This document shows positions 6,818-14,862 of a stretch of 64,000 bases of DNA, piece by piece. Positions within the stretch are counted from its first letter, which is position 1, and the number at the start of each line of letters is the position of its first letter. The notes beneath the pieces are model-generated. The model worked only from the letters and a program-made list of their open reading frames with translations, ran no database searches and was not told the DNA's origin. Source of the stretch: an uncultured Bacteroides sp. (GTDB taxonomy: Bacteria > Bacteroidota > Bacteroidia > Bacteroidales > Bacteroidaceae). The stretch spans positions 17,051 through 81,050 of the forward strand of contig URDR01000004.1 in assembly GCA_900546645.1 (NCBI GenBank). The letters are read 5' to 3'. A program made the position numbers and the translations under genes.

Positions 6818-7263
6818 ATTAAGTCTACTGACCAGTTCAGGCTTTGTAACCGCATGTCCAGATTTCGGAGCTGTTTGGAATAGTTGTCCGTGACTTTCCT
6901 CAGTTCTCCTACGTCCACCGTGCGGACATATTTTATCTCCAATCGTGCATAACGTTCGTTTTCTACTACATGTTTCAAGAGGTCGCGCATGACCGACAGG
7001 CGTAACTTCAGCGCATCCTTACGGACAATCATTTGAGTGAGGGTTTCGCCTTCGTGAAAGGTTTGCATGTTGGTGCGGTTAATCCGATAGACGATCTCCT
7101 CGAATTATGAAAGGCACTCATCCAATTCTTTAAACAATTCATTCACGTTCTCCGAAGGTTGGTCGCCTTCTTGTACTTTCGCGCTGTACTTCAGCCGACT
7201 CTTCAATTGGTCGATTCTGTTTTGCAAATCGACGCGGATGCTTAATGCTTCTGCCAGTTTCAT
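6814..7263 (-). pseudogene. DIP1984-family (septicolysin-like) gene split by an in-frame TAA
   Basis: The first part begins MKLAEALSIRVDLQNRIDQL and runs through KVQEGDQPSENVNELFKELDECLS; the TAA at 7105-7107 follows, and the same frame continues FEEIVYRINRTNMQTFHEGETLTQMI and then RKDALKLRLSVMRDLLKHV to LNWSVDLI. Together it is a standard ~150-residue helical member of the DIP1984 family, whose members read DECLxQLEEL at this point, so the stop most simply arose by CAA to TAA. A strong Shine-Dalgarno (GGAGG) lies 6 nt upstream of the ATG at 7261-7263, unusual for this phylum. Re-initiation at the internal ATG (7066-7068) could yield an 84-residue C-terminal piece. Confidence 0.75.
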
Positions 7264-7394
7264 TGTATACCTCCATTTGGTTTGATATTGCAAAGTTCTG
7301 TGATGAAAATGCCAAATCGAAGTATAAGCTGAAAATATTTTGTAGTAAACGAAAAAATTATCTGTCTATGCTTCAATTCGGCACATGGCATCGC

Positions 7395-7402
7395 TACTTT
7401 TG
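7395..7402 (+). promoter_or_regulatory. -7 box of the DprA-like gene
   Basis: TACTTTTG is a perfect TAnnTTTG match. It lies inside the N-terminal part of the longest open frame, which argues that translation starts downstream, at 7416 or 7425. Confidence 0.5.
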
Positions 7403-7424
7403 CGACAAAATAATAATGCCGCTT

Positions 7425-8354
7425 ATGAAATATAAAGAAGAGTGGAAAGGAACGATAAAGAATAGCCTTAAGGATATGGAAGGATGGAGGGATTCTTGTC
7501 TTTCTATCGAAGAACTGTTATGCCTGCAGTTATTGGGTTATACTTCCAGACAATTGTACGGAGAGATGAAATACGCTGGTGCTCTGAAAACTCTTGTCTC
7601 CAAGTCCACCAGCGAACTTGCTAAGGCAAGACGGATATTGGGCAGGCAGACAAAAGCCGGAGTGATCACTATTCCCTATTATGATGATATGTATCCCCGT
7701 CACTTCCGTAATTTAGGCATTGATGCCCCGCCGCTTATCCACGTGCTAGGCAATGGGGAACTGCTCAATCGTGAAGACAATGTGGCTATCATCGGCGCTC
7801 GCGCCGCAGACAAGGAAGGCTTGGATATGACATACAGACTTGCCAATCAAATAGCTAGGCAAGGACATGTTATTATCAGCGGTCTGGCGTTGGGATGCGA
7901 TACTGCTGCCCACCGGGGATGCCTTGATTCAGATGGGCAGACGATAGCCGTCGTCGCTTCGGGGTTGGACATCACGCATCCCAAAGTAAACAAGCTGCTG
8001 CAGGACGAGATTGTTGCGAAGGGTGGAATCATCTTGTCTGAGCATCCTTTCGGTGTGAAAGCCAATCCTACGAGGCTGGTGGCACGTTGCCGGATGCAAG
8101 TCGTGCTGACCCAATCAATTATCGTGGCGCAATGCCCCATCATCAGCGGTACGATGTATGCCGTGCGGTTCGTCCAAGAGTATAACGGTGACTGCTTCGG
8201 GTGGAAAAACGATATTTATGCCATCCTGTATGACACGCAGAACGAGCTGGACTCCGGCAACAAGTTTCTGCTTGATTACAACCTGGCCCTGCCAGTTAGA
8301 CCAGGACAGAAGATAATATTAGACGATTATAATCGACTTTTTGTTTGTCCATAA
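7425..8354 (+). CDS. DprA/Smf-like DNA-processing protein
   Basis: About 309 residues from MKYKEEWKG. The Rossmann-like DprA core is clear: VAIIGARAADKEGLD, HVIISGLALGCDTAAHRGCL, GQTIAVVASGLDITHPKVN, GGIILSEHPFG, the RxR segment LVARCRM, and SGTMYAVRF. DprA binds single-stranded DNA and loads RecA; island-borne copies are of unclear role. The open frame reaches back to 7245, but a promoter box at 7395-7402 makes 7416 (MPLMKY) or 7425 (MKYKEE) the likely start. The C-terminal ~60 residues (WKNDIYAILYDTQNELD...) are not part of the canonical domain. It is divergent from the DIP1984-like gene and followed directly by a truncated RecA-like gene. Confidence 0.8.
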   Translation: MKYKEEWKGTIKNSLKDMEGWRDSCLSIEELLCLQLLGYTSRQLYGEMKYAGALKTLVSKSTSELAKARRILGRQTKAGVITIPYYDDMYPRHFRNLGIDAPPLIHVLGNGELLNREDNVAIIGARAADKEGLDMTYRLANQIARQGHVIISGLALGCDTAAHRGCLDSDGQTIAVVASGLDITHPKVNKLLQDEIVAKGGIILSEHPFGVKANPTRLVARCRMQVVLTQSIIVAQCPIISGTMYAVRFVQEYNGDCFGWKNDIYAILYDTQNELDSGNKFLLDYNLALPVRPGQKIILDDYNRLFVCP

Positions 8355-8358
8355 CAGT

Positions 8359-8682
8359 ATGCCGAGAATGAAAAAGATAGTAAAGGCCAAGGATATAATA
8401 TTCGACAAAGATCTATTTGTTAACTGTTTGTCAGGGACAGTGTTAGACTTGTTGTTGTGCAGTTATCGTGGCTTACCAAAAGGAGTCAACTACATGGTTA
8501 TAGGTGACCCCGGTGTAGGTAAAACAACTATCATCCTTGACTTAATGGCAAACATTCATAGGATACAACCTAATAATAATAAAAAAACTTATAATGCTTA
8601 TGACACTAAAAGAACTATTGAAACAAGTCGGTTTCGACGAGCTTCTTCTGTACTTGAAGGAACACGAGCCGGATCATCTTGA
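8359..8682 (+). pseudogene. RecA/RadA-type ATPase cut off just after the P-loop
   Basis: Residues from MPRMKKIVKAKDIIFDKD lead to LPKGVNYMVIGDPGVGKTTII, a RecA-fold ATPase start with an intact Walker A motif, and on to LMANIHRIQPNNN. After about base 8580 the sequence becomes A/T-rich and the frame simply reads the next gene out of frame until 8682. Walker B, the L1/L2 loops and about 300 residues are missing. It begins 4 bp after the DprA-like stop, so the two probably formed an operon before the truncation. The break marks a recombination junction. Confidence 0.7.
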
Positions 8683-9583
8683 TAACATCTATGCCTTCCG
8701 CGAAGCATACGACATCCTTCAAGGCATGGAACCTGCCACAGGATTTAACGGAGAAATACACGTGGAATGGTCTGGCGGAGAATTTGAAGGCGAAGAGAAA
8801 TGGATTAACGTCGGGCCGATGCATAACAGTAGTTGGGAAGAAGACTTGGCCAAGGATATTGTCATGGCGGATGACGTGCACCTCACTCCGGCAGAACTGG
8901 CCATGCACTGCCTTTGGGAAATTACTTATTGGGGATTTTCCCCGGCGGAAATCAAGGAAGGTTGGCAAGAAAGACTGGTGTACGAACAGCCTGTCAACCC
9001 CTACGAAGTGGCCTTGGACAGGTTGAAGGAAAGCATCTGGCGGCATCAGACTCCGCGCCGCCTGCGCAGCAAGGGAAAAGACGGGCGGCGGTATGTCAGG
9101 TGGACGAATGCACGCGATTTCTTCAATGACCGTAAGAACCGTTCTAAACGGAAACGTGAATACCGCCAAGATAAACGGCAGGAATATCTGCGCAAGATGG
9201 CCGCGCGCGAGAATTTGGTAAGGATGCTTTCTGCTGAAGGCAGCAGCCTTCGGCGGAGCGATGTGGATTTTTTGCTTGACATCGAATACGGTACGCGGTA
9301 TGATTACCACTCGGTGACGCAAGACATGAGTGCACGCCTCGCTTACATTCTTACCTCAATGACCCGCTACCAACAGCTGGACCTGTCTCGGTATGATGGA
9401 GCACTGCTCTTCTTGCGTATTCCGGACGGTGCACCGCTGGAGGAATTTGCACTGGAAACCTTCAAACACAGCGTCAGGGAAAGGCTGGGATATGCCGACA
9501 TCCGTTTCGGGAACATTACGCAGAAAGCAGACACGCCGGAGGTAACGGTTACGCTGTTGTTAAACAAATACAAAGTTGGCTGA
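8600..9583 (+). CDS. Conserved island protein (DUF6557-like), function unknown
   Basis: About 327 residues from MTLKELLKQVGFDELLLYL; an ATG two codons upstream (8594) is an alternative. The N-terminal ~150 residues are acidic and helical (EHEPDHLDNIYAFREAYDIL, WSGGEFEGEEKWINVG). A strongly basic middle follows (RRLRSKGKDGRRYVRW, KNRSKRKREYRQDKRQEYLRK), possibly nucleic-acid binding, and a C-terminal domain ends TVTLLLNKYKVG. The name is a memory-based family impression and not certain. It overlaps the open tail of the truncated ATPase frame and precedes the HU-like gene. Confidence 0.65.
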   Translation: MTLKELLKQVGFDELLLYLKEHEPDHLDNIYAFREAYDILQGMEPATGFNGEIHVEWSGGEFEGEEKWINVGPMHNSSWEEDLAKDIVMADDVHLTPAELAMHCLWEITYWGFSPAEIKEGWQERLVYEQPVNPYEVALDRLKESIWRHQTPRRLRSKGKDGRRYVRWTNARDFFNDRKNRSKRKREYRQDKRQEYLRKMAARENLVRMLSAEGSSLRRSDVDFLLDIEYGTRYDYHSVTQDMSARLAYILTSMTRYQQLDLSRYDGALLFLRIPDGAPLEEFALETFKHSVRERLGYADIRFGNITQKADTPEVTVTLLLNKYKVG

Positions 9584-9597
9584 CGGAGGAAACTGGG

Positions 9598-9629
9598 TTT
9601 GCATATGTCGCGCACAAGGTTTACCTTTG
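9598..9629 (+). promoter_or_regulatory. Promoter of the HU-like gene
   Basis: TTTG (9598-9601), a 20-nt spacer and TACCTTTG (9622-9629) form a full Bacteroides sigma-ABfr promoter. The predicted leader before the ATG at 9722 is about 85 nt. Confidence 0.75.
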
Positions 9630-9721
9630 CACCCGACCGAGTATTATGCATGATGATGCCAGGTTGGTCCTTGCTCTCAGCCAGGGCCATGTACAGATTT
9701 AACTGAATAAAAGGCAGCAGT

Positions 9722-10123
9722 ATGTTTTACAAGAAGCAGAAGATAGGAAAGAAGTGGTATCTCCGCTCGTTCACGGCGGGCACGTATGACACGAAGGACG
9801 TGGCCGAGCGGTTGTCCGAAATGTCCACGGTGAGCAAGGGCGACACTTATGCCGTGCTCATAGGGCTGGGCGAGGTGCTGGGCAGCATGATGGAACTGGG
9901 CTACTCGGTGAAGCAGGACGGGCTTGGCACCTTCTACCTGGTGGGCAATGCCAATGGACAAGGCGTGGACACGCCAGAGGAAGTCAGCCCGGAGCAGTTC
10001 CGCAAGGTGACGGTGACCTTCATACCCGAATACAGTCGGGCACAGAACAACCAGGTGCAGAAACGAACCATCGTCCCCTCGCAGGTGGAATGGACGGAAC
10101 TGGAGGGGACGGTGAAAAAGTGA
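9722..10123 (+). CDS. HU-family (HU-HIG) DNA-binding protein
   Basis: A 133-residue protein of the Bacteroidota HU-like group: MFYKKQKIGKKWYLRSFTAG, then KDVAERLSEMSTVSKGDTYAVL, LGEVLGSMMELGYSVKQDGLG, a short TFYLVG strand and VTVTFIPEY. These correspond to the HU helical body and the beta arm region, although the arm is modified compared with E. coli HU. A perfect promoter lies 93 bp upstream, so it is probably expressed alone. Proteins of this type bend or coat DNA and are common near Bacteroides mobile regions. It converges on the glycosylase-fold gene 21 bp away. Confidence 0.8.
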   Translation: MFYKKQKIGKKWYLRSFTAGTYDTKDVAERLSEMSTVSKGDTYAVLIGLGEVLGSMMELGYSVKQDGLGTFYLVGNANGQGVDTPEEVSPEQFRKVTVTFIPEYSRAQNNQVQKRTIVPSQVEWTELEGTVKK

Positions 10124-10144
10124 AGGGAATAACTTCGATGGATT

Positions 10145-11308
10145 TTACCGGGAAGGTGGCAGAATTTTGTAAATTTCAGAAATGAGTTTCTCCACTTCGT
10201 CCACCAAACTGTCAGCCAAGCCTTCTATATCATTTTCCATCGTCAAGATGCTGAAATCTTTCACCCCTAACCAAATGGGTGTATTTACATAATTCACTTT
10301 ATCAAAGCATTCGAGCAATTCTCTCACATATGGTATGGGAATTTGGTCAATGTCTTTTTCCCCTTTGTAATCTTTGGGGCGTATGGCTATGCAATGAGTG
10401 GTCGAATTGTTGGCTATGGTCAGTTGAAGTCCATTGCACAAGTCGTAGCGGCTGAACTTTTTTTCGCAAGACTCATATACAAGATATGGCCGTTTTTGCA
10501 TACGTACAATGAGAGCATCGAACAAGGCGTTCATTTCTTCTTTCGACAAACCTTTTGCGTTTCTGTGTTGCTTTATGCTGTGAAGCAAGTCCTGATAAGC
10601 ATCGGCCGTGATACTTTCGCAACAATATATCTGCGTGACTACTTTTCTCATCAATTCGCGTTCTTCACGGAATAAACATGCCGACGGATGAGGGATGCCG
10701 CAACATGGAATGCCCTCCAGATGTCCGGTGAAGATGTTTCCCAAGGAGGCAAAAGTCTGTGAGTATTCAAGTCGCCAACCAGTAGCGTCACAATGTGCTT
10801 TGATGGTCTTAAGCAACGAATTTCCACTCAATACCACTATCATCCGAGGGCGTGCTATTTCGATAAGTTCCAGCGTGTAGGGCAATGTTTCTGCCAACAG
10901 CTGCGGTAATAAGTTTTTAGCTTTCGGCGTGGCGAAGAATGTGGCATTTGTAACGATAAAGTCGGTTCCATCATCTAACGGATGGGGATTGGAATCGAAC
11001 AATCTATATATCCTTTGCCAATAAGACCAATCAAACCTTTTGCTCCATGAGGGATTGCCTTTTAATAGATGTGTACCGTCCATTGGCTTTCCACCAAGCT
11101 GCCAGTATTCACTTTCACATTGTTCTTTATATGTCCCTCCAGAACCAGGATTTATACCCATGACAAACACATGCGGAGAATCATTTATTTTTGTGAGATC
11201 GGACTGGGTATAAAACGCCGGAGCATTATTCCCATACGTACGGGCAATCCTGTCATAAGCCTCGGCTGTTTTGGCTGCCCAGGTGTTTAATTGAGTATTC
11301 ATTTGCAT
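10145..11308 (-). CDS. Uracil-DNA-glycosylase-fold protein with C-terminal extension
   Basis: 387 residues. The N-terminal ~230 residues carry UDG superfamily signatures: VFVMGINPGSGG at 47-58 (motif 1), FIVTNATFFATP at 117-128, RPRMIVVLSGNSLL at 153-166 and GIPHPSA at 204-210 (the HPS motif 2). The remaining ~160 residues are helical and charged with no recognised domain (KGLSKEEMNALFDALIVRMQ, then CNGLQLTIANNSTTHCIAIR). The aspartate of classical UDGs (GQDPYH) is absent, as in other GINPG subfamilies, so the base specificity is unknown. Starts at 11308 or 11302 are both ATG. It is the third gene behind the repeat protein and rtcB, with an 75-bp gap after rtcB. Confidence 0.7.
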   Translation of the reverse strand: MQMNTQLNTWAAKTAEAYDRIARTYGNNAPAFYTQSDLTKINDSPHVFVMGINPGSGGTYKEQCESEYWQLGGKPMDGTHLLKGNPSWSKRFDWSYWQRIYRLFDSNPHPLDDGTDFIVTNATFFATPKAKNLLPQLLAETLPYTLELIEIARPRMIVVLSGNSLLKTIKAHCDATGWRLEYSQTFASLGNIFTGHLEGIPCCGIPHPSACLFREERELMRKVVTQIYCCESITADAYQDLLHSIKQHRNAKGLSKEEMNALFDALIVRMQKRPYLVYESCEKKFSRYDLCNGLQLTIANNSTTHCIAIRPKDYKGEKDIDQIPIPYVRELLECFDKVNYVNTPIWLGVKDFSILTMENDIEGLADSLVDEVEKLISEIYKILPPSR

Positions 11309-11383
11309 ATTGGGTCTATTGGATTTAAACGATTACAAAGGTATCCTTAAATTTGTTAATCGGCCAAATCATTTTTCTCTTTC

Positions 11384-12649
11384 TTACTCCGCAGCCTTGA
11401 AATTATACACCGGCTTTATCACATTCACAATGTTCACCGCGTCTCGGATGTTTTCGATGATTTCATCCTTAGGTTTGTACACCATGGGCGACTCATCCTT
11501 GGTGTCATCTGAAAGGCATTCGCTGTAGATGCCTTGCATGGAGGCACGGTAGTCATCCAAGGATATGCTTTTGAAGGCCTGCCTCCTGCTCATGATGCGT
11601 CCGGCACCATGTGGAGCCGAGCAGTTCCACTCCGCATTGCCCTTGCCAATGCAGATAAGCGAGCCGTCGCGCATATTCAGGGGGATGATGCACTTCTGCC
11701 CCTCGTAGGCGGCTATTGCCCCTTTACGGATGATGTTGTCATCGCCTATGTAGTTGTGCACACTTTCAAACGTCAAATCATAGGAGGGCGTTTCCACATT
11801 TCCTTGTAGGATGAGATAATCCATGATGAGATTGGCTATCAGCTTGCGGTTCATCTTGGCCCACTGCTGGCAAAGGCGCATGTCGTGCAGATAATCTTCC
11901 CGGTAAGCGCCTTCCAGATAGGAAAGGTCGGGCGGTATGGCAGGCTTACGCATCTTGAACGAATTGTGTAGTTGGCGTATGGCCTCCTGCAACTCGTCCT
12001 TGTGCCCTGCCGCTTTGTATTCTGCAATCATGCGGTTTTGTTCTTCCATCAGTTCTGCCCATCCCGACTGGCATTTCACGGCCAGTTTCTGATAAATCTG
12101 CGCCACTTGCTTGCCGAGATTGCGGCTTCCGGTGTGAACCACCAGATAAGTCATGCCGCACTCGTCTTTGTCCAGTTCGATGAAGTGATTACCACCACCC
12201 AATGAGCCTATGGAAGCGTTCAATCGTTTGGTCTCTTTCAGTTCGCGGTAGCAGCGCAACTGCTTGATGATATCTTTGGCTGCGCGATATACATCCATAT
12301 ACTTTTGCGGGAGCGGCGCATACCGGTTATCCCGGTAATTGCGACCGGACGGTATGTGACGAAGAATGAACTCGTTGAAGGCATGGTAATCCATGTCCCC
12401 CACACAGACGAACGGCTGCACCAAGATACCGCAGCCAATGTCCACACCTACAATATTGGGAATCACTTTGTCGCCTAAATCTCCCGTAAAACCAATGACA
12501 CAGCCTGCTCCGGCATGTACATCGGGCATGATGCGGATTTTACACTTGCTGAACACATCGACGGACAGTAGCTCTTTGATTTGTTCGCTGGCACTGTCCT
12601 CGATGTTGTCCGTATAGATCTTTACGTTATAGCCTTCTATGGTTTTCAT
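11384..12649 (-). CDS. rtcB: RtcB-family RNA ligase
   Basis: A 421-residue RNA ligase that joins 2',3'-cyclic phosphate or 3'-phosphate ends to 5'-hydroxyl ends with GTP and manganese, used for RNA repair or tRNA healing. Visible motifs: IRIMPDVHAGAGCVIGFT at 38-55, GVDIGCG at 68-74 with metal ligand C73, GGNHFIEL at 151-158, VVHTGSRNLG at 169-178 and NCSAPHGAGRIMSR at 341-354, where H346 is the residue expected to carry GMP. All catalytic positions are intact. It starts 6 bp after the upstream W-repeat gene's stop, indicating co-transcription, and lies opposite a divergent WYL regulator. No RtcA cyclase or RtcR regulator is present. Confidence 0.92.
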   Translation of the reverse strand: MKTIEGYNVKIYTDNIEDSASEQIKELLSVDVFSKCKIRIMPDVHAGAGCVIGFTGDLGDKVIPNIVGVDIGCGILVQPFVCVGDMDYHAFNEFILRHIPSGRNYRDNRYAPLPQKYMDVYRAAKDIIKQLRCYRELKETKRLNASIGSLGGGNHFIELDKDECGMTYLVVHTGSRNLGKQVAQIYQKLAVKCQSGWAELMEEQNRMIAEYKAAGHKDELQEAIRQLHNSFKMRKPAIPPDLSYLEGAYREDYLHDMRLCQQWAKMNRKLIANLIMDYLILQGNVETPSYDLTFESVHNYIGDDNIIRKGAIAAYEGQKCIIPLNMRDGSLICIGKGNAEWNCSAPHGAGRIMSRRQAFKSISLDDYRASMQGIYSECLSDDTKDESPMVYKPKDEIIENIRDAVNIVNVIKPVYNFKAAE

Positions 12650-12655
12650 TTTGTT

Positions 12656-13174
12656 TTATGAAATGATACGTATCTTCAATTGTTTCTTTTCGTCTTCAAC
12701 CAACTTGTCCCATAAACGGGAATGCTGCAGGGCGGATGCCGGAATATAATCATGGTACTTCTCCAGAAACTCCATGCTGTACAATTCGTCCCGGCCATAA
12801 CTGTCGATGATTTCGCTCCAGTCCCAATAGTCGACAAATTGCTCCAAAAGCGCGGGAGTAAGTTCCATATCGGAATTTCTTGACAACTCACGCCAATTCC
12901 AATAATCCTTGTATTTCTCCAGATTCTCCGCCGTGAACAGATGCTCGTTGTCGGAACAGGAAAGTTCCTCCCAGTCCACTTTGTTCTTGAACTTCTCAAT
13001 CATGGAGGTGGTCCAAATGATGTTTTTATTGCCGGAAATTTCTTTCCACGACACCTTGTCCTTGTACTTTTCCAGCAGTTGCTCATTCCATGCAAACTCG
13101 CTTGACAGTTCTTTCCAGGCGGCCTCTTCCAATACTTTAGCCATAAAATCGTTGTTCCAATTCTTTGTTGTCAT
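12656..13174 (-). CDS. Tryptophan-rich solenoid repeat protein
   Basis: A 172-residue protein from MTTKNWNNDF (ATG 13172-13174; the longer open frame upstream is AT-rich non-coding sequence). It is built of about six ~25-residue units of the form W/LxxxxLEKYKDxxxWxELSxN, for example NEQLLEKYKDKVSWKEIS, TSMIEKFKNKVDWEELS and AENLEKYKDYWNWRELS. Such units suggest a helical solenoid acting as a binding scaffold; no catalytic motif is seen. It is the first gene of the minus-strand run with rtcB, so it is probably an RNA-repair partner or simply a co-expressed cargo gene. Confidence 0.7.
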   Translation of the reverse strand: MTTKNWNNDFMAKVLEEAAWKELSSEFAWNEQLLEKYKDKVSWKEISGNKNIIWTTSMIEKFKNKVDWEELSCSDNEHLFTAENLEKYKDYWNWRELSRNSDMELTPALLEQFVDYWDWSEIIDSYGRDELYSMEFLEKYHDYIPASALQHSRLWDKLVEDEKKQLKIRIIS

Positions 13175-13315
13175 ACTACTTGTTATTAAATGGTTTAACA
13201 TTAATTCTGCCGCAAAGTAAAGACTGTCAAGTGCCAAATCGAGGCATAACAATAAAAAATAAATTGGAAAGCAGAAAAAACAGGGATGTGCCGCATTTTT
13301 TCACAAGTAAACAAG

Positions 13316-13323
13316 TAACTTTG
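13316..13323 (+). promoter_or_regulatory. -7 box of the WYL gene
   Basis: TAACTTTG is a perfect TAnnTTTG, ending 26 bp before the ATG at 13350. On the opposite strand near 13213-13220 there is a weaker TTACTTTG-type box for the divergent repeat-protein/rtcB operon, so the 175-bp gap holds back-to-back promoters. Confidence 0.5.
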
Positions 13324-13349
13324 TAGCAGAACATTAAATAAATGACAGT

Positions 13350-14312
13350 ATGGCAGCAAATCTCTTTGGACGGTATGTCTGGCTGATAGACACCCTGCGT
13401 CGATACAAACGCCTGACATTTCAGGAAATCAGCAAGCTTTGGCAGGAAAGCGGACTGGGCTACGGTGAGGAATTGCCTTTGCGCACGTTTCATAATCACC
13501 AGAAAGCCATCAAGGACATTTTCGACGTGTACATTGATTGTGACCGAAAGGACGGCTACCGGTATTACATAGATGAACCGGAACGGTTGGAAGGAAACAA
13601 CCTGCAAAGTTGGCTGATAAGTTCCTATGCCACCTTGAACCAGATTCAGGCGGACAACAAACTGGAAGACCGGATTATCTTTGAGAATATTCCGTCGGGA
13701 CAAACATGGCTCACGCCTATTGCCGAAGCCATGCGGCGCAATCATGTATTAAGCATCACTCACCAAGGATTTGGCAAGCCGGAAGCCAGCACGTTTGAGA
13801 TTGAGCCATACTGTCTGAAAGTCGTGAAGCGCCGCTGGTACGTGGTGGCACGCAGTCCGTACTATTCGGAGCGGAACAAAGAGAGAGGCATCAAGCCTGC
13901 CGATGTCTACCGGGTATATGCCCTTGACCGTATTTCAGATATTCAGGATACGGGCAAGACGTTTAAGATGAAGAAGAACTTCGATGTCAACCAATACTTC
14001 GAAGGATGCTGTGGGGTAATCACATCGGATGAACCCATACAGCGCATTGTTCTTTTGGCTTACGGTGGTTTTGCTGACTATCTGCGCACCTTGCCCCTGC
14101 ACGAATCACAACGGGAGATAGAGGGCGATGACGAGTCCACGCTCTTTGTATACCATCTGAAACCGACATTCGACTTCTATCAGTTGGTTCTTGCCCAAGG
14201 CGACCAGGTGGAAGTGCTGGAGCCAGAATCAGTGCGCAGCGAGATGCGCAATTTTGCAAAAAACATCTTGGACTATTATACTTGGGAGGAGGATAAACCA
14301 TGCAAGGAGTAA
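13350..14312 (+). CDS. WYL-domain transcriptional regulator
   Basis: 320 residues. The N-terminal ~80 residues form a winged-helix-like domain (RYVWLIDTLRRYKRLTFQEI and LPLRTFHNHQKAIKDIF). The WYL domain follows at about 120-215 with FEIEPYCLKVVKRRWYVVARSPY, where RWY at 162-164 stands at the signature position and VYRVYALDRISDI is the conserved strand. The C-terminal WCX-like extension is at about 215-310. WYL proteins sense nucleic-acid or nucleotide ligands and control repair, CRISPR and defence genes. It faces the rtcB operon across 175 bp and overlaps the exonuclease gene by 13 bp, so it probably regulates both. Confidence 0.85.
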   Translation: MAANLFGRYVWLIDTLRRYKRLTFQEISKLWQESGLGYGEELPLRTFHNHQKAIKDIFDVYIDCDRKDGYRYYIDEPERLEGNNLQSWLISSYATLNQIQADNKLEDRIIFENIPSGQTWLTPIAEAMRRNHVLSITHQGFGKPEASTFEIEPYCLKVVKRRWYVVARSPYYSERNKERGIKPADVYRVYALDRISDIQDTGKTFKMKKNFDVNQYFEGCCGVITSDEPIQRIVLLAYGGFADYLRTLPLHESQREIEGDDESTLFVYHLKPTFDFYQLVLAQGDQVEVLEPESVRSEMRNFAKNILDYYTWEEDKPCKE

Positions 14313-14848
14313 ATTTCATTGCCATCGACTTTGAGACAGCCACAGGCAAACGCGCTTCCATCTGCGAAGCCGGCATCTGCGTGGTGCGCGACGGAGAGAT
14401 AGTGGAAACCCGTTCGTGGCTCGTCCGTCCGCAGGGCAACATGTACAGTTACTGGAACATGCAGATACACGGCATCCGTCCGCATGACACCATAAATTCA
14501 CCGGAATTTCCCGAAGTATGGGCTGAAATATGCGAATACCTCAAAGAGATTCCCGTACTTGTAGCCCACAACGCCGCCTTTGACATCGGTTGCATCCGTC
14601 ATTCATTGGAACTATACGGCATGGAGAAGCCGGACATCACTTATTATTGTTCCCTCCGTGCCGCCCGCAAGCTCTATAACTTCGGCTGCAATAGTCTGGA
14701 TTATCTTTGTGACCAGTTTAAGATTCCATACGGTCAGCATCACCGGGCAGGAGATGACGCGGAGATGTGCGCACGCCTGTTTCTGACAGAATTGATAGAT
14801 GCAGACTGCGAATTGGAAGAAATGAATTATTGTAACGGAAAGCTTTAA
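14300..14848 (+). CDS. DEDDh 3'-5' exonuclease (DnaQ-like)
   Basis: A 182-residue exonuclease. Exo I is IAIDFET at 7-13 (D10, E12), Exo II is VAHNAAFDIG at 88-97 (D95) and Exo III is HHRAGDDAEMC at 147-157 (H148, D153), a complete DEDDh set. The stand-alone size matches epsilon-like or RNase T-like enzymes acting on single-stranded DNA or RNA ends. Start overlaps the end of the WYL gene by 13 bp, so the two are translationally linked. With rtcB across the promoter gap, an RNA end-processing role is possible, but a DNA substrate is not excluded. Confidence 0.88.
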   Translation: MQGVNFIAIDFETATGKRASICEAGICVVRDGEIVETRSWLVRPQGNMYSYWNMQIHGIRPHDTINSPEFPEVWAEICEYLKEIPVLVAHNAAFDIGCIRHSLELYGMEKPDITYYCSLRAARKLYNFGCNSLDYLCDQFKIPYGQHHRAGDDAEMCARLFLTELIDADCELEEMNYCNGKL

Positions 14849-14862
14849 ATTAGTACAATCTT

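Noticed and set aside
8615..9322. 235-codon open frame on the minus strand
   Set aside because: It is fully antisense to the 327-residue island gene, whose start, composition and downstream promoter are coherent; the minus translation has no protein-like pattern.
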